Part shown: positions 1 to 11,064 of the stretch, piece after piece
Position numbering within the stretch: the first letter of the stretch is position 1
Layout: the number at the start of each line of letters is the position of its first letter
Source: Buxus sempervirens
Taxonomy: Eukaryota > Streptophyta > Magnoliopsida > Buxales > Buxaceae
DNA: 64,000 nucleotides
Assembly (NCBI GenBank): GCA_947561395.2
Contig: OX387184.1
Coordinates: 14,178,205 to 14,242,204, forward strand
Direction of reading: 5' to 3'
Made by a program: the position numbers and the translations under genes
Notes under the pieces: generated by a model
What the model was told of the DNA's origin: nothing
Databases searched by the model: none
The model's input: only the letters and a program-made list of their open reading frames with translations

Positions 1-1167
1 ATCGCAGTTGGCAAGAAGTACAACAATAAATAGACACGTAAAGTTGGCGTTTATTCGCAGAATCTGCCATTTATCAGAGTGCTCCTAATTTATGCAGTTC
101 TTTTCTTTCTTTTTCCTTTTTCTTATTTTTTTTCATTCTAAAGATTGCCTCTTGACAAGGCGAAACGGGGAGCAAAACAAGCCGAAGGATGGCTTCCAGC
201 GTCCAAAATCAGACCTTAACTCCGTCCATCACTACCATTGAATTTGCGTTTGTCACGTGCTTATGTGAATGAGCAAAGGTGCCGCACCTACCATGACTGC
301 CATCCGAAATCAAAGTCTCAAGACTCTCAACAACCCCTTTAAAATTTAATGGCCACCTTAGCTTCCTTGCGGTGACGACGACAGCCGACAGGTTTGCTTT
401 ACCACCAATAAGGGCAGCTAGTCATTGCATTTGTTTTGTGCGAAGGGAATATCCTCTGCATTGTTCTTTTCTCCCGTTTTTTAAACGAAACCTGAAAGTT
501 AAAAAAACGAAAAAGTAACAACCGATTAAGATAGAAACATATAGAATCAACGGTCTAAGTGAGTTCTGTCACTCTGAATTCTCTTCGTTTCATTTCATTG
601 AGGAAACATTTCCATACTTATATTTTTGCTAAATTTGCAAGATTGATTCAGAGATTGTTTTCATTAATCCAAGTTCGTTACATTTCAAACAATTGAAGGT
701 ATTTATCATCTTGAGGAAACCAAAATTTTATTATATCCAATGCTCCTGCCGGTAGTTGACTTCTCATCTCCATATTTTTTTCCAATTAAAAAATAACAAT
801 AAAATAAAAGATTTGGCCGCCTGATTACTTGAATCGTCGGATAAGATGCGACGAAATAGTCACCGCAGCTACATCTATGCTGATTAATCGGTAACGCAAT
901 CTATAACACCACACTTAACAATGCATATGCAATTAGTAAACCACCCAAGGGAAGGGTGATGGGAATTTTTCATTTAATTTTTACAAGAACCACCAAAACT
1001 TACCCAATACAAGATCAGCTGGTGAATTTTCAATTTGATTCGCTTGTCGGCAAATGTGTAGCCCGTAACTTTTGGACAAAATTTCTTGGTTCCTTGCTCT
1101 TCATATAATCCATCCTTTCTTTTCATATGCTTATATGGTAGATATGTTTCCATCATTCTTCGCTGAA
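1..1167. other. Intergenic, no gene seen
   Basis: AT-rich sequence with homopurine and homopyrimidine runs. I see no reading frame resembling a protein family, no splice-linked exons and no delimited repeat. The right edge abuts the PIF/Harbinger relic. Confidence 0.5.
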
Positions 1168-1480
1168 TTAGGCTGCGTTTGGTAATGCTTTTGTTTTTTT
1201 GCTTCTAAAAGCAAGAAAGCAAAAAAGCAATTTTATGCTTTTCGAAAGATCTTTTCTTGAAGCAAATGCATTTGGTAAACTTTTGCTTTGCTTCTAAGAA
1301 GCAAAAAAGCATGTTTGGTAATTGCAGTAACATAGAAATTGCTTTTTGCTTCCATAAAAGTATTGTACACAATTTATGTATTGTATTTAGAAATATACTC
1401 AAAAATATAAGTCCAATATTATAAAAGATTCATAAAATAGTCATTTAATTACATTCAAATATCTAAACAAGTATCTAATA

Positions 1481-2190
1481 TCACCATTGTGCTAATCCAT
1501 ATGCACTAGCTAGTCTACGTGCAATTGAGTTTCTTAATTTTGACATCTCTCGTCGAGATCTAGCCGTCACATCAATCTCTATGGGTTGTTCTGAACTTGA
1601 ACCTTCTAGCTCATCTTCGGCCACCATTTCCTCATCTTCAAATTCTGTGAATAAATTATCTTCATGTGCTTGCATTCTGATAAAATTATGTAATGCACAA
1701 CAAGTAATAACTAGAGCTGGCAACGGGTCGGGTCATAATCGGGTTGGACTAAATTAAGGCGGGTTGGAAAACCCCCAACCCAAACCCAACCCGCCAATAA
1801 ACGGGTTCAACCCGCCAACCCATTTATTATTATTTTTATTTTTTATTTTTCAAAAAATATTATTAAAATAGGGTTGGGGGTTAATTGGATTGGGTTGTAC
1901 CGGGTTCGGGTCGGGTTTTGGGGTTAATCGGGTCGAAACATGATACTTTGCCATATTTTTTTTTTATTGGGTTACCTGTCGGGTTGACCCAATTACTTTC
2001 CGCACCCAACCCAATTAATAAACGGGTCAACCCCAATCCGTTTATAATCGGGTTGACCCGTCGGGTCGGGTGGCATTTTGCCAGTTCTAGCAATAACAAT
2101 ACGTTGTTGCTTCTTAAGTGAGTATGGAGGCATCATCTTTAATATAGGAATAAAGCAATAGGGTATCGAGGGGTTTTGAAAGCAATAAAA
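1481..2190 (-). pseudogene. Harbinger transposase C-terminal fragment, interrupted
   Basis: Two pieces of one frame are visible on the minus strand. The upstream piece (about 2098-2190) reads PILKMMPPYSLKKQQRIVIA. The downstream piece (1481-1723) begins with ITCCALHNFIR and runs to a stop after an acidic tail. CCALHNFIR is a hallmark of Harbinger-type (HARBI1-like DDE_Tnp_4) transposases, near the end of the domain. The pieces are separated exactly by the hAT MITE at 1712-2089, whose 8-bp duplication repeats the Val-Ile codons. The DDE catalytic residues are absent. Confidence 0.8.
1712..2089. mobile_element. hAT-type MITE nested in the Harbinger transposase
   Basis: The ends are TAGAGCTGGCAA and TTGCCAGTTCTA, inverted with one mismatch. 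The flanking 8-bp duplication is GTAATAAC on the left (1704-1711) and GCAATAAC on the right (2090-2097). Length is 378 bp. The inside is built of degenerate CGGGT/ACCCG repeats. No coding capacity is seen. TAGRGCTGGCAA-type ends and 8-bp targets fit the hAT superfamily. Confidence 0.85.
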
Positions 2191-2600
2191 CAATTTTGTA
2201 AAAAAATTGAGAAGCAACGTTTTGTTGCTTCCGGTGAAAAGCAATAAAATTGCTTCTTTGCTTTTAGTAAATTGCTTCTCGTGTGCGTTACCAAACGGTA
2301 CTTTTGCTTTTAAAAGCAATTTTTTGCTTTTAAAAGCAAAAAAGTACTTCCGAAAAGCATTACCAAACGCAGCCTTAGTTGGTGCTCCTGTCTCCCACAC
2401 CCGCTAACCCAAAAAAAACTTTAGGCCAATGCGAATCAAAAGGAGACTCGTGAATTTCAGGTGTAGAAATGTATGGCAGTAAACTTATAAACCGAGGCAC
2501 CAATTCCATGGTTCAAAGCATTGGCATATTCGCGAGGAGGACATGTTTCTACACAAAGTATATGCCCAGCCATATCCATCCGGACTTTGCATCATAGATT

Positions 2601-2915
2601 TGTTGAAAGTCCAACAACATATAAGAGGAGGGGCCTCAACCTTAAAGTCTAGGCATTAAGGTGAGGGAAGTCCATTTCTTATATGATGGGTGAAATAATA
2701 GTGAATTCCCAATGTGGGACAAATTCCAACAGCCCCCCTCACATTAGACAGCACAGCATGGACATGGGTAAGGTTCTGATACAATGTTGAAAGCCCAATA
2801 ACACATAAGAGGAGGGGCCTCAACCTTAAAACCTAGGCATTAAGATGAGGGAAGTCTATCTCTTATATGGTGGGTGAAACAATAATGAATTCCCAATGTG
2901 GGACACATTCCAACA
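2601..2915 (-). mobile_element. Miniature LTR retrotransposon (TRIM)
   Basis: Two direct repeats of 131 bp each (2601-2731 and 2785-2915) enclose only 53 bp. Read on the minus strand, each repeat starts TGTTGGAA and ends TTTCAACA, so both have TG...CA ends. Immediately after the 5' LTR is TGTATCAGAACC (complement of 2772-2783), close to the initiator-methionine tRNA primer site TGGTATCAGAGC. A purine-rich GAGGGGGGC precedes the 3' LTR. This is the layout of a TRIM: LTR, primer site, polypurine tract, LTR, with no coding sequence. I could not find a matching 5-bp TSD, so the flanks may have drifted. Confidence 0.8.
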
Positions 2916-3194
2916 AATGTTGCAATCTTAAACCGAATCATCATATGTTAAAGCTACTTACAACTTAACAGTCATGAATAGTGATATTATCCCTCAGGAG
3001 TTGATATTGCTTTTATTATATAGTTTCTTTTTTCCCACTTCATTGGGCTAGATATGAGATATGCTCCAAAATTGGGATTTTTCAATAGTATAAGTAATAG
3101 TCCTAGTCAAATAATTTGGGAGCAAAGCTGAAAGCTGGCAAACCCCGATCGATTGCTTCAGAGGAACCCCAATCTCGAGTATGGGATATTTTAT

Positions 3195-3552
3195 TGGGGA
3201 AATTGGTTAGTAGTGATGCTTTTTCAAAATAATTCATTTCAGTCAACAAATTCTTGATAATTTGATTTTAATAATACTTTTTTAATATAATTGAAAATTT
3301 GTGTTATTTTACTGTTCATTAATAGTTTCTTCCAAAAATGCCCTCAAAAGACTTTGAAAACCGTTTCACTCATTTTATTACAAATGAAGTTTGCAAGTCT
3401 CTTTGAGAGCATTTTTGGATGAAATATTTAATGAACAGTAAAATGACACCGATTTTCAATTATATACAAAAATATAACTAAAAACAAATTATCAAAAATT
3501 AACCGACTGAATCTGAATTATTTTGAAAGCATCACTAAAAACCAATTTTCCC
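3195..3552. mobile_element. Non-autonomous DNA transposon (MITE), family shared with 25860-26210
   Basis: The element starts TGGGGAAATTGGTT and ends AACCAATTTTCCC, with inverted similarity extending about 50 bp inward (AGTGATGCTTT, AAAATAATTCA). A perfect 8-bp repeat TATTTTAT flanks it (3187-3194 and 3553-3560). A central inverted section around 3320-3440 (AAGACTTTGAAAAC, TTTGCAAGTCT) is shared with the copy at 25860-26210. No coding capacity. The superfamily is not certain; an 8-bp target suggests hAT. Confidence 0.7.
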
Positions 3553-3560
3553 TATTTTAT

Positions 3561-4030
3561 ATGCTTCATCCATCCATCGGCAATGACCCCAATGTGGTCT
3601 CGAATGCTAACAAACATGAATACAGGCCCATGAATATGATCTTTTAATTTAATTGGGCCGGAATGAAGCAATATTCCCTTAGAAATTAACTTTCCAATTT
3701 AGACCCATAGACTGCCTTGCCTTTGCACCAAAGCCCGTTTACGAGTAGACCCTGTAAACCCACCAACTTACCCCCCATCTGGACCCATTCATTCAGGTTG
3801 GCTATTCTGACTGATGTCATGTTAAACCCGATTCGATTTCCATCCATATCCATTATCCATTATCCATTATCCGTACTTCGAGAAAGGTCGAACACATATA
3901 ACAAGCCATCTTTTTACTGAATGCCTAGCTAACAGAATGTAACGTGAATAAAAACAGCAGATTCCAGGGGAGAAAACAGTGGATCAAACAAGAAAGCAGC
4001 CATTATTACTCAGATCCTAGCCAAGAGAAA
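3561..4030. other. 3' flank of the Ole e 1-like gene
   Basis: Mixed-composition DNA with a short TCCATTATCCATTATCCATTATC repeat near 3848-3872. It probably includes the 3' UTR of the minus-strand gene that ends at 4031. No other gene is seen. Confidence 0.4.
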
Positions 4031-5160
4031 CTAATAATTCTCGTCGTTTAAATGGTATTGCTCGAGCACCTTGGGGCATACAGACATGGGCTGGTCCTTG
4101 AAGAAGCCCAAATTGTTGGCAAAACGGATGTTGGAGACGATGCCATTGTAGTTGGTAAGGATCACACGAGCACGGTCACGACCTGGATCAGCTGATGCGC
4201 AGTCACCTTGTGGGCTGCTAACAAGCACTGCCTCACAGATCTGGTCTTCATGGTCATCTGCAACTCGGATCTCGAATGTTCCTGTTGCATCTGTCTCCCC
4301 CTCCACGCTGTATAACAGGTTCACACCCGCGCTGTCTTTGCATTCCAGCCTGACCTTTGCACCTGATCCGTATGACAACAGCTTCAACTCAATCAACAAT
4401 ATTCGATATTTATGAAACAAACAGAAGATTAGCTACCAACTCATATTTCGGATCCAAGAAAAACTTTAATAAATACATATTTTTCTGCAACTTATATAGC
4501 CCACTGACCAACAAAAATGTTCATAGATGATAGATCCGGACCTTCCAGAGACATGGGCTGCTCTAGAATGGTGAACTAACCATCAGCAATAGTCCAATTG
4601 ATTCTAGAGTTGGTATCAATTCATCAATGTTAATTTATAGATAAAAAGCCTAATAATCGATAAAAATTTGGGAAGGTTTGCTCTGAATAGTATCCCCTAG
4701 AGAGCAAAAGAATCTGGAGTTGGATTACGCAATCCGGCAGATTTGGGGATGAACGAAGGATCTGCCTGCATATAATCAATCAAAGAAATGGCTGAGGATC
4801 TATGCAGTAATCGGTCATTCGGTCAAGCTACGGCTTCATGATCCAGGATCAACTAAAACGTGCAAATTCTCCATGTTTGATGTGAACAAAACCACAACCA
4901 CAACAATATTTCAGATTTCTAAAATCTATTAATGCAAAGATGAAAAGGAGGCAGCTCAAAAAGACAAAATAGATAGAAAGAAAAATGGGGATGGGGATAC
5001 CTTGAAGGTAAGTGGTGATGGTGGTCTCGAAGCCAGCCCGGCAGGTGTCGCAGTAGACTTTGCCGCGCACGAGGAAGGGGTTTTTCACGGGGCGTGTCGC
5101 CGTGACGAGGGCCGGCAAGACGCAGAGAGCAAAGAGTACCAATAATCTACCCATCTTCAT
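4031..5160 (-). CDS. Pollen Ole e 1-like secreted protein, two exons
   Basis: Exon 1 is 5001-5160 and exon 2 is 4031-4362. The 638-bp intron has GT at 5000-4999 and AG at 4364-4363, and the phases join to give 163 residues, the usual family size. Residues 1-21 form a signal peptide (MKMGRLLVLFALCVLPALVTA minus its last residue is strongly hydrophobic). The mature start carries the family signature GKVYCDTCRAGFET, followed by exon 2 with AKVRLECKD and conserved cysteines ending in MSVCPKVL. Ole e 1 family proteins are small disulfide-bonded extracellular proteins; their biochemical role is mostly unknown. The best-known relative by context is Arabidopsis DOWNSTREAM OF FLC, because a SOSEKI gene lies just upstream on the same strand. 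That assignment is inference. Confidence 0.88.
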
Positions 5161-5225
5161 TATTGATCGTCAATGAGGTAAGAGTTGAAGGACAAGAAGA
5201 AGAGGAGTGGGCTTCTGGGGTGCCG

Positions 5226-5232
5226 TTATATA
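5226..5232 (-). promoter_or_regulatory. TATA box of the Ole e 1-like gene
   Basis: TATATAA on the minus strand, 66 bp upstream of the start codon. This fits a leader of about 35 bases. Confidence 0.6.
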
Positions 5233-5997
5233 GAGATCGTCAAGGGGCAAAAGCAATCTCTAGCTGGCAATCGTCGGTGCTGGATCAGTCTCACACAGTC
5301 ACATGGGATGCCAGAAGTTTAGAGACAATTCTCTAATTTTTTTTGGTTTTCCACTTGAATGGAGGTTAGATTAAGCTTACTGGTCGTATTTAAGAGTGAA
5401 GATGGAAAAATGGCGTGGTCATCGTGTGACTTCGTCATTAAGCGGGCTCCGTCTCTGCAGGAGAATTTTATAAGAATTAAAACAAATCGGAGGGAAATAC
5501 GAAGGAAACTTGATTCCAGGAGAAGATAAATTAACTGGAGGGTAAACTTAAAAGACAATCCTGATTCCCGCGCAGTAGTGGGCGATGGTAGGGAATAGGA
5601 GCCAAAATTTGAGGTCTCAGCACAAATATCAAGTTTATCGCGTTGGCGGCATTCTTTTCTGATTTGAAAAAGATCCATGGAACTCGGTCGATAAGGTCTC
5701 GTGGCAGAAGCTTCAAGGGGAGCAAACCATGTGGGCGTAGCGTGAGTAATCGCTGAATTGAAGGGCGGGCGTAAATAACGATACAAATGATCCGATTATA
5801 CCGGCCGTTATAACTGCCGGCTGTGAAGGGAACGCACACCCTTCGAGGGGTTGCGTTAGGTTGACATTAATAAAACCCCATCGCCAATGCATGCCTTGCC
5901 TGTACAAAGAGAGCCATGAATGGACTCTAGCTTGATCTTTCCTCGATGAGTTCCCAAGACGAGCCTAGTCTTATTTTGGAGCTTAACGGTTTGGCAA
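5233..5997. other. Upstream region of the Ole e 1-like gene
   Basis: No gene is supported. Several overlapping open frames of 60-155 codons occur but have no recognisable motif and no splice continuation. Confidence 0.4.
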
Positions 5998-6472
5998 TAG
6001 GGATAGCAATGGTTCGGTGATAAACCGAATCGAACCAAATCTTTTATTGCATGTTTTGACCTAATATCATTGAAATAAATTTGTTAATTTCTTGGCAAAT
6101 GATCATGCTTAATATGTTATTGGGCTCAAATTTGAACCGAAAAGAATAATAAATGAAGAGGTTTATCAATTCACTAGTTTTGAAAATGGTTTGAGGTCAA
6201 ATCGTTGAAAGCATGTAAATTTACTAGGCTTGATATGTTACTGGGCTCAACTCTGGGCCCAACATAAATGGAAACTGAATCGATCTAAGCCGATTAAATC
6301 AAACCAACAGAGAAAATCAGTATGGTCCAGTTTCACTTCAAAATAACAAAATTAATTGGTTTTGTTTTTAAATTATTAAACCATAACGGTGTTGGTTCGA
6401 TTTCGGGTTTTATCATACACATGTTGGTTTGGTAACGGTTACCAAACCAAAATCAAACCGCTGCCATCCCTA
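5998..6472. mobile_element. hAT-like MITE, degenerate
   Basis: The left end TAGGGATAGCAATGGTTCGG and the right end AAACCGCTGCCATCCCTA are imperfect inverted repeats. The interior is rich in degenerate AACCGAA/TTCGGTT and ACCAAA motifs, as in the better-preserved relative at 22968-23548. Flanking 8-mers (TTTGGCAA and TTTTCCGG) do not match well, so the insertion is probably old. Confidence 0.6.
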
Positions 6473-8749
6473 TTTTCCGGTCCAAATAAAAAGATAGATC
6501 CATGGTTTTGCCATTCCTATTGGTGTTTGCTTTCCCTTTTAATATAAAATTATGCCCCTAGTATTTTTCTCAATCGGAATATACAAAAGTTTCAAAGTTG
6601 CTAAAGGCCCTATGCTGGCCCTAAAAGCAGTGTGAAACTCAAGATTCCTCAATTATATCGGCCTTCAGGGTGACCCCCAATCTGGCCCAAATAACGTAAA
6701 TCAGTTTGAATTTTATATTTTACAAACATGAAATACAGGAATTAAGCGTGTTGAAAAGGAAATTAAATGTCTTAAAATATAAAAAAAATATTTCCAAGTG
6801 TTAGTGTTCCTATCATTTCCGGCTTGACTTAGGGATGCATGAGTGCGTGGGTGTGCCAGCATCTGTGTCGATATAAGGAGTAAGAAATTTTGACCCTGGC
6901 ATCGATCACATGTAGAACTGAACAGATTGAGGTTCAGATACGACCCCAGCCGCTTGTAGATGTAAAAGACTTCTGATCTGGCGATTGTTGGGAGGATTAG
7001 GGTTTGTCCTCCAAGGTTCTCTCCCTCAATTTATATTGGCAATGGAATGGCCGTGGGCCATAGCAAGTGAAGGCCAGCCAATTGATGTAACAAAGAGGAC
7101 AGCCAAGTTGGTGATAGCCGTATGAAGTAAAATCTGTAGGAATTGAGTGTCATGTGGGGTAATGGCCACTTCAAGGAGAAATAAAAATAATAGATAAAAT
7201 ATAAAACGAAAACCAATAATACATTGGTACGTGCCGCCTGTTTCTCTATAGCCATGATCGGAGTATAGAAAGAAAAAAAAAAGGGCGTATCTTCACTACC
7301 CTTTCCTAAGAGGAGTAAGGGGGATCTCCATATGTTGTTGTATGAAGGTAGCAATAAAGGGGGATAGACTACTTCATGCTATAATGATAGCATAACAGTA
7401 AGGTGGTCTGAAAACACCATATAGGAGGCTTGAGGAGATCAGATAGCTAAGTGTTGTGTTGTGTTGATATATGAATCATTTTTCACTTAACGTCAAGACC
7501 GTTTTATAGGCTTCTTTACTTGATTGACAAGTTTTTCAACTAACTCTACTTTCTCCATCAGTTAAGAAGTTGGGACCCTACTTTACACTTTGATAACTTC
7601 CAACTAAATCCAGTCTTTTAATCGGTTGAGAGAATTTCCAACCGATCCCACTATTACATAGTGGGGGATTTATAAAGGACCCCACTCCCCTATTTTATAA
7701 AGTCTTGTTGACACGTGGATTTTTTTTTTTTTTTCAGGGGCTAAGGGTGGTGTAAAACAGTTAGATAATTGGCCTATGTACACAATGCCACGATAAGTCT
7801 GACTAAATGGGATTTCGGTTCGGATCGGATATTTATCCGATTCAAAGCACTTCGTTTCATATTCATTCCGTACGTATACCATCGACATAGGCATAGCTTG
7901 TACATCCGCTACACTGCACCAAAAGTAAAGGACATACAATCCCGACAATTCTCATTTACTTTCTAAACATTAGCTTTTTCCGCAATTGAAATGTTTTTTT
8001 TTTTTTTTTTTTGTTGGAAAATTGAAATGTTAAACGTCAACCCTCCAATAACTGCTAATAATTACTGTCCTTGCCTTCAGAATGGGTAAAGAGTCAGTTC
8101 AAGGCTGATGGCTTACTAATCTGCTTTGAGTAAAATTTCTTAAGTGGAACGCATTTCGCTTTCATGCCCTTCTCGTCTCCTTTCTTCTCCTCGGATGCCT
8201 CCTCTTCCAGGTTCGCCTTCGAACTTCTGACCCACCATTAACAGTACCTGTTGTTAGTCTTTGCACAACAAATTAAGCTAAGAAGATATGTCTAGTACTG
8301 TATATTTACACGAAATCCTCTCCGTGCAGGAGTAAAAGTCAGACTATCAATAATGATTTTATCAAGATTATTTCTACTTTATATACTCTCAATGATACTC
8401 TTTAATTATGTTCATTTTGAAGTCACTAACCTCTGGGTTTAACTGCAAAAAAGATGATTATGATGTCTTACGGGAAAAATTAGGTTTGGTAAGAGTCACT
8501 GCGACTATTAATTTCACCGTAAGAGCAAATCAAATAGGATAGAAAAAGGATCAAAACGTTTAAGCTTCGTCTGCTTGGTTGCCTTCTTCCCCCATTGCTG
8601 CAAATTGATCAATTTGCTGCAATGTGATTTCAGAAGGGGAAAGAAATTCACTTTTATGCCATGCAGCATTATGAATTAATATCTATGTTTGGCTAATTTA
8701 TCTGTCTATGCATATTTTGTATGTGGTGTATGCATGCGTATTAACGAAT
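6473..8749. other. Intergenic between SOSEKI and Ole e 1-like genes
   Basis: I searched both strands for a MADS-box first exon or other coding block, because FLC lies between the corresponding genes in Arabidopsis, and found none. A poly-T run lies at 7987-8012. On the minus strand near 8555-8615 there is a short possible last exon for the SOSEKI gene. Confidence 0.45.
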
Positions 8750-10226
8750 TTAGAGGCCTGGAAAGCTAGAACAGAACAGAACAGACCTTTCTTCGTTATA
8801 GGATGACGATTTCTTGAGAGTTGGCTCAGCCTCAACTCGGTTCTCCAACATCGATTCAACGATACTCCCGCTGAAGTATTCTTTCTCTTCAGATTGTGGG
8901 TTTCCGAATCGCGGGTTCTGTGACATGTAACCGATCTCGTCTTCGTCCATCATCTTTGTCACTGTTTTGCGTAGAACCCCTTTGTGAAGGCCATCACTAG
9001 TCTTTCTCACGTTCGTGTTCGTTGGATTCTTCAAAAAAGGAACATTTCTTCCCTTACTTGCAACCGAGCTACCACAAGCTATGAGTTGAAGCAGAACCGA
9101 ATTCCGACTTGTTGTGCGTTCGGTTACCCCGTCAGAGCCTGCGAATCGCTGAGAAGTGTCGCCGTTGCCATCGGGTGTCTTGTCGGAAATAGTCGATGAA
9201 GTAGACGGAGGAGAAGCGTCGTCTAGTATAAGCTCGGTCCGGTTGTTCGGACCTTTGGGATGGTTATGCTGTTCTTCAATTTCATCGGTGGAGACGCCTC
9301 TCGAGCATCTAGAGTCATGAGGTACAGTATAGGTGTGATCGTTTACCATTCCGCCCTCTTCTTCTTCCTCGCTCAGGTTCTCTACATGTTCTGTTTCGTC
9401 CTGTCGGCGAACATCGGGTAATTTCCTTCTGGGATGAAAATTTGGTTCTGGGATTTGTGGACGGTTGCTCAGCTGAAGCTGCTGAAATCGTTCTGAAAGG
9501 GGCAAACAAACACGATTGTTTAGAAACGACATGGACGGGGACAAACGAGATTAATTAAGCTGGTGAACTAGATTGTCCTACAAGTTGCCTTGAAATTAAC
9601 TAGCCAACCTGCACTTCCTTCTATTATCTCGGATCCTTTTAGAACGTATTCCGCTCCTTCTGCCGGATAGATTACGTCGTTCTCTGATAGATCGTTCCAC
9701 ACAAAACCGTTCTTGTAGCTCCTAAATCAAAACAATTAACGCATATGAAAACACAACCCACATACACAGAAAGGGGGAGGAAGAGAGAAATCAAGACTTC
9801 GTTGATAGAAGAACACGTTGGAACTAGTAAGTGGAAAAAGGTGATACCTTTTGCAGGACCAGGAGAAGAGAGAAGGCATGCCTTTACCTCTGAGAGCTGT
9901 AAGCCGATCGACGACATCTTTTTATGAAAAGCATCAAAAGGAAAACGAATTCCCAGAAGATTCAGAACTCAGCACAAAATTAATTTGAAGGAGATGAGGA
10001 AATATTGTGTGATTATGAAATTGCATTTTGCATTTTTACCTTTCAGACGGAGCTTTTGGTTGGCTAAGTGGGTAACCTCCATGAAATGAGGATGTTCAAG
10101 CTGGCCATTTCGGCAGAGGTAATACAAGACCTGGACTTTTCTGAAGGGCTTCATCCGTGGCGGCATTTGGATTCTCACTCTGTCGGGGCTCTTCTCTCTG
10201 CTTCTCCTCGCTCGAGCTACATCCAT
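8750..10226 (-). CDS. SOK: SOSEKI-family polarity protein (DIX-like domain, DUF966)
   Basis: Four exons: 10040-10226, 9848-9917, 9609-9721 and 8750-9492. All introns are short (122, 126 and 116 bp) with GT-AG ends, and phases join to 370 residues. Exons 1-3 encode the DIX-like polymerising domain at about residues 30-122: KVQVLYYLCRNGQLEHPHF, VVDRLTALRGKGMPSLFSW, then YKNGFVWNDLSENDVIYP and AEGAEYVLKGSE. Exon 4 is acidic and low complexity but holds the family motif LLQLIACGSSVASKGRN and, near the end, TLKKSSSYNEER. SOSEKI proteins sit at cell corners or edges and report polarity axes; the DIX-like domain oligomerises. The frame ends 11 residues after SSSYNEER, where relatives usually continue, so an extra 3' exon is possible (donor AAG/GTCTGT). 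Confidence 0.93.
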
Positions 10227-11052
10227 GTTATTCGGTCCTCTGGTTGATGATGGTTGACGCTCGTCTACAAAATCGCCGTTTGCACTATTTAGTAGGAAGG
10301 TGACAGAGACACCTTGGCTTTGTAGTAACAGAAAGAGCTTTTGCTCCTGATGGTGAGAGCTTGGTTAATAACTAGACTTAAATGGTGTCATTTGCAAACA
10401 AGAGGGGGTGGGGCAGGGGCAGGGGCAGGGGCAGAGAGAATGTAATCGTTGGGTCACAATTGTATTCTCCTGTTTCAGCGGTTTGCTAAGCTTTGCCGCG
10501 GGAGTCTTCGCGTGGCACGCTGTTCAAAGCTGTAACATTAATTGACATGGCATTTCGTGATTGGTGATAGTGTACATGAACAATACCCGTTCAAGCATGG
10601 CGTTTCTAAACCTTATTACGCTATTCAACCTACAAGGTTGAACCTCTTAAAAGTCACGCTGCTAGGGCTGTAGTAACAGAAATTTTCGTCAGTTTACGAA
10701 GCGACATTTTGGAAATTTCTTCCGATCATCCTTTTCTTTTGACCATTCTTATTTACTTTTTACTTTTACGCCGTCTTCGTCCGTGAAATGTTGAATAAAA
10801 TCCACCACAGCTACAGTTGCACTGAGGGGCGAGCTACTACAGATGTAGTCCCCTGTTAAAAACCAGATTAGGAAAGAAGGAGATTGATTGTCCCCCGCGG
10901 TTACAATTAATGGGATGTGGAACGCATGAAGAAACCAATGGTTATTTTTCTTGGTGGGATCTGGGACGCACACAAAACATTTACAGAAAATGAAAAAAAC
11001 CAACCCTTGGATACTCAAGGTGGAAGCATTCCATTGCAATAGTGGGGATAAT
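10227..11052. other. 5' flank of the SOSEKI gene
   Basis: No coding block. It includes a short G-rich tandem repeat of GGGGCA units at about 10407-10434. It ends at the TSD of a LINE fragment. Confidence 0.45.
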
Positions 11053-11064
11053 TCATCCCAAATT

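Larger units (their letters stand above)
1171..2374 (-). mobile_element. PIF/Harbinger-type DNA transposon relic
   Basis: The ends are inverted repeats: GGCTGCGTTTGGTAATGC on the left and its complement GCATTACCAAACGCAGCC on the right. They are flanked by the 3-bp duplication TTA (1168-1170 and 2375-2377), the target size and sequence of the PIF/Harbinger superfamily. Inside, on the minus strand, is the C-terminal end of a Harbinger-type transposase. The element is 1204 bp, of which 378 bp plus an 8-bp duplication belong to a nested hAT MITE. The N-terminal and catalytic parts of the transposase are missing, so the copy is not autonomous. Subterminal regions are rich in short AAAAGCAA motifs. 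Confidence 0.85.

Noticed and set aside
2601-2915. Cassandra-type TRIM carrying 5S rRNA
   Set aside because: The LTR lacks the 5S internal promoter sequence; only slight similarity was seen.
5319-5786. 155-codon minus-strand frame upstream of the Ole e 1-like gene
   Set aside because: It overlaps other frames, has no recognisable motif, and was specifically checked and found not to be a MADS-box exon.
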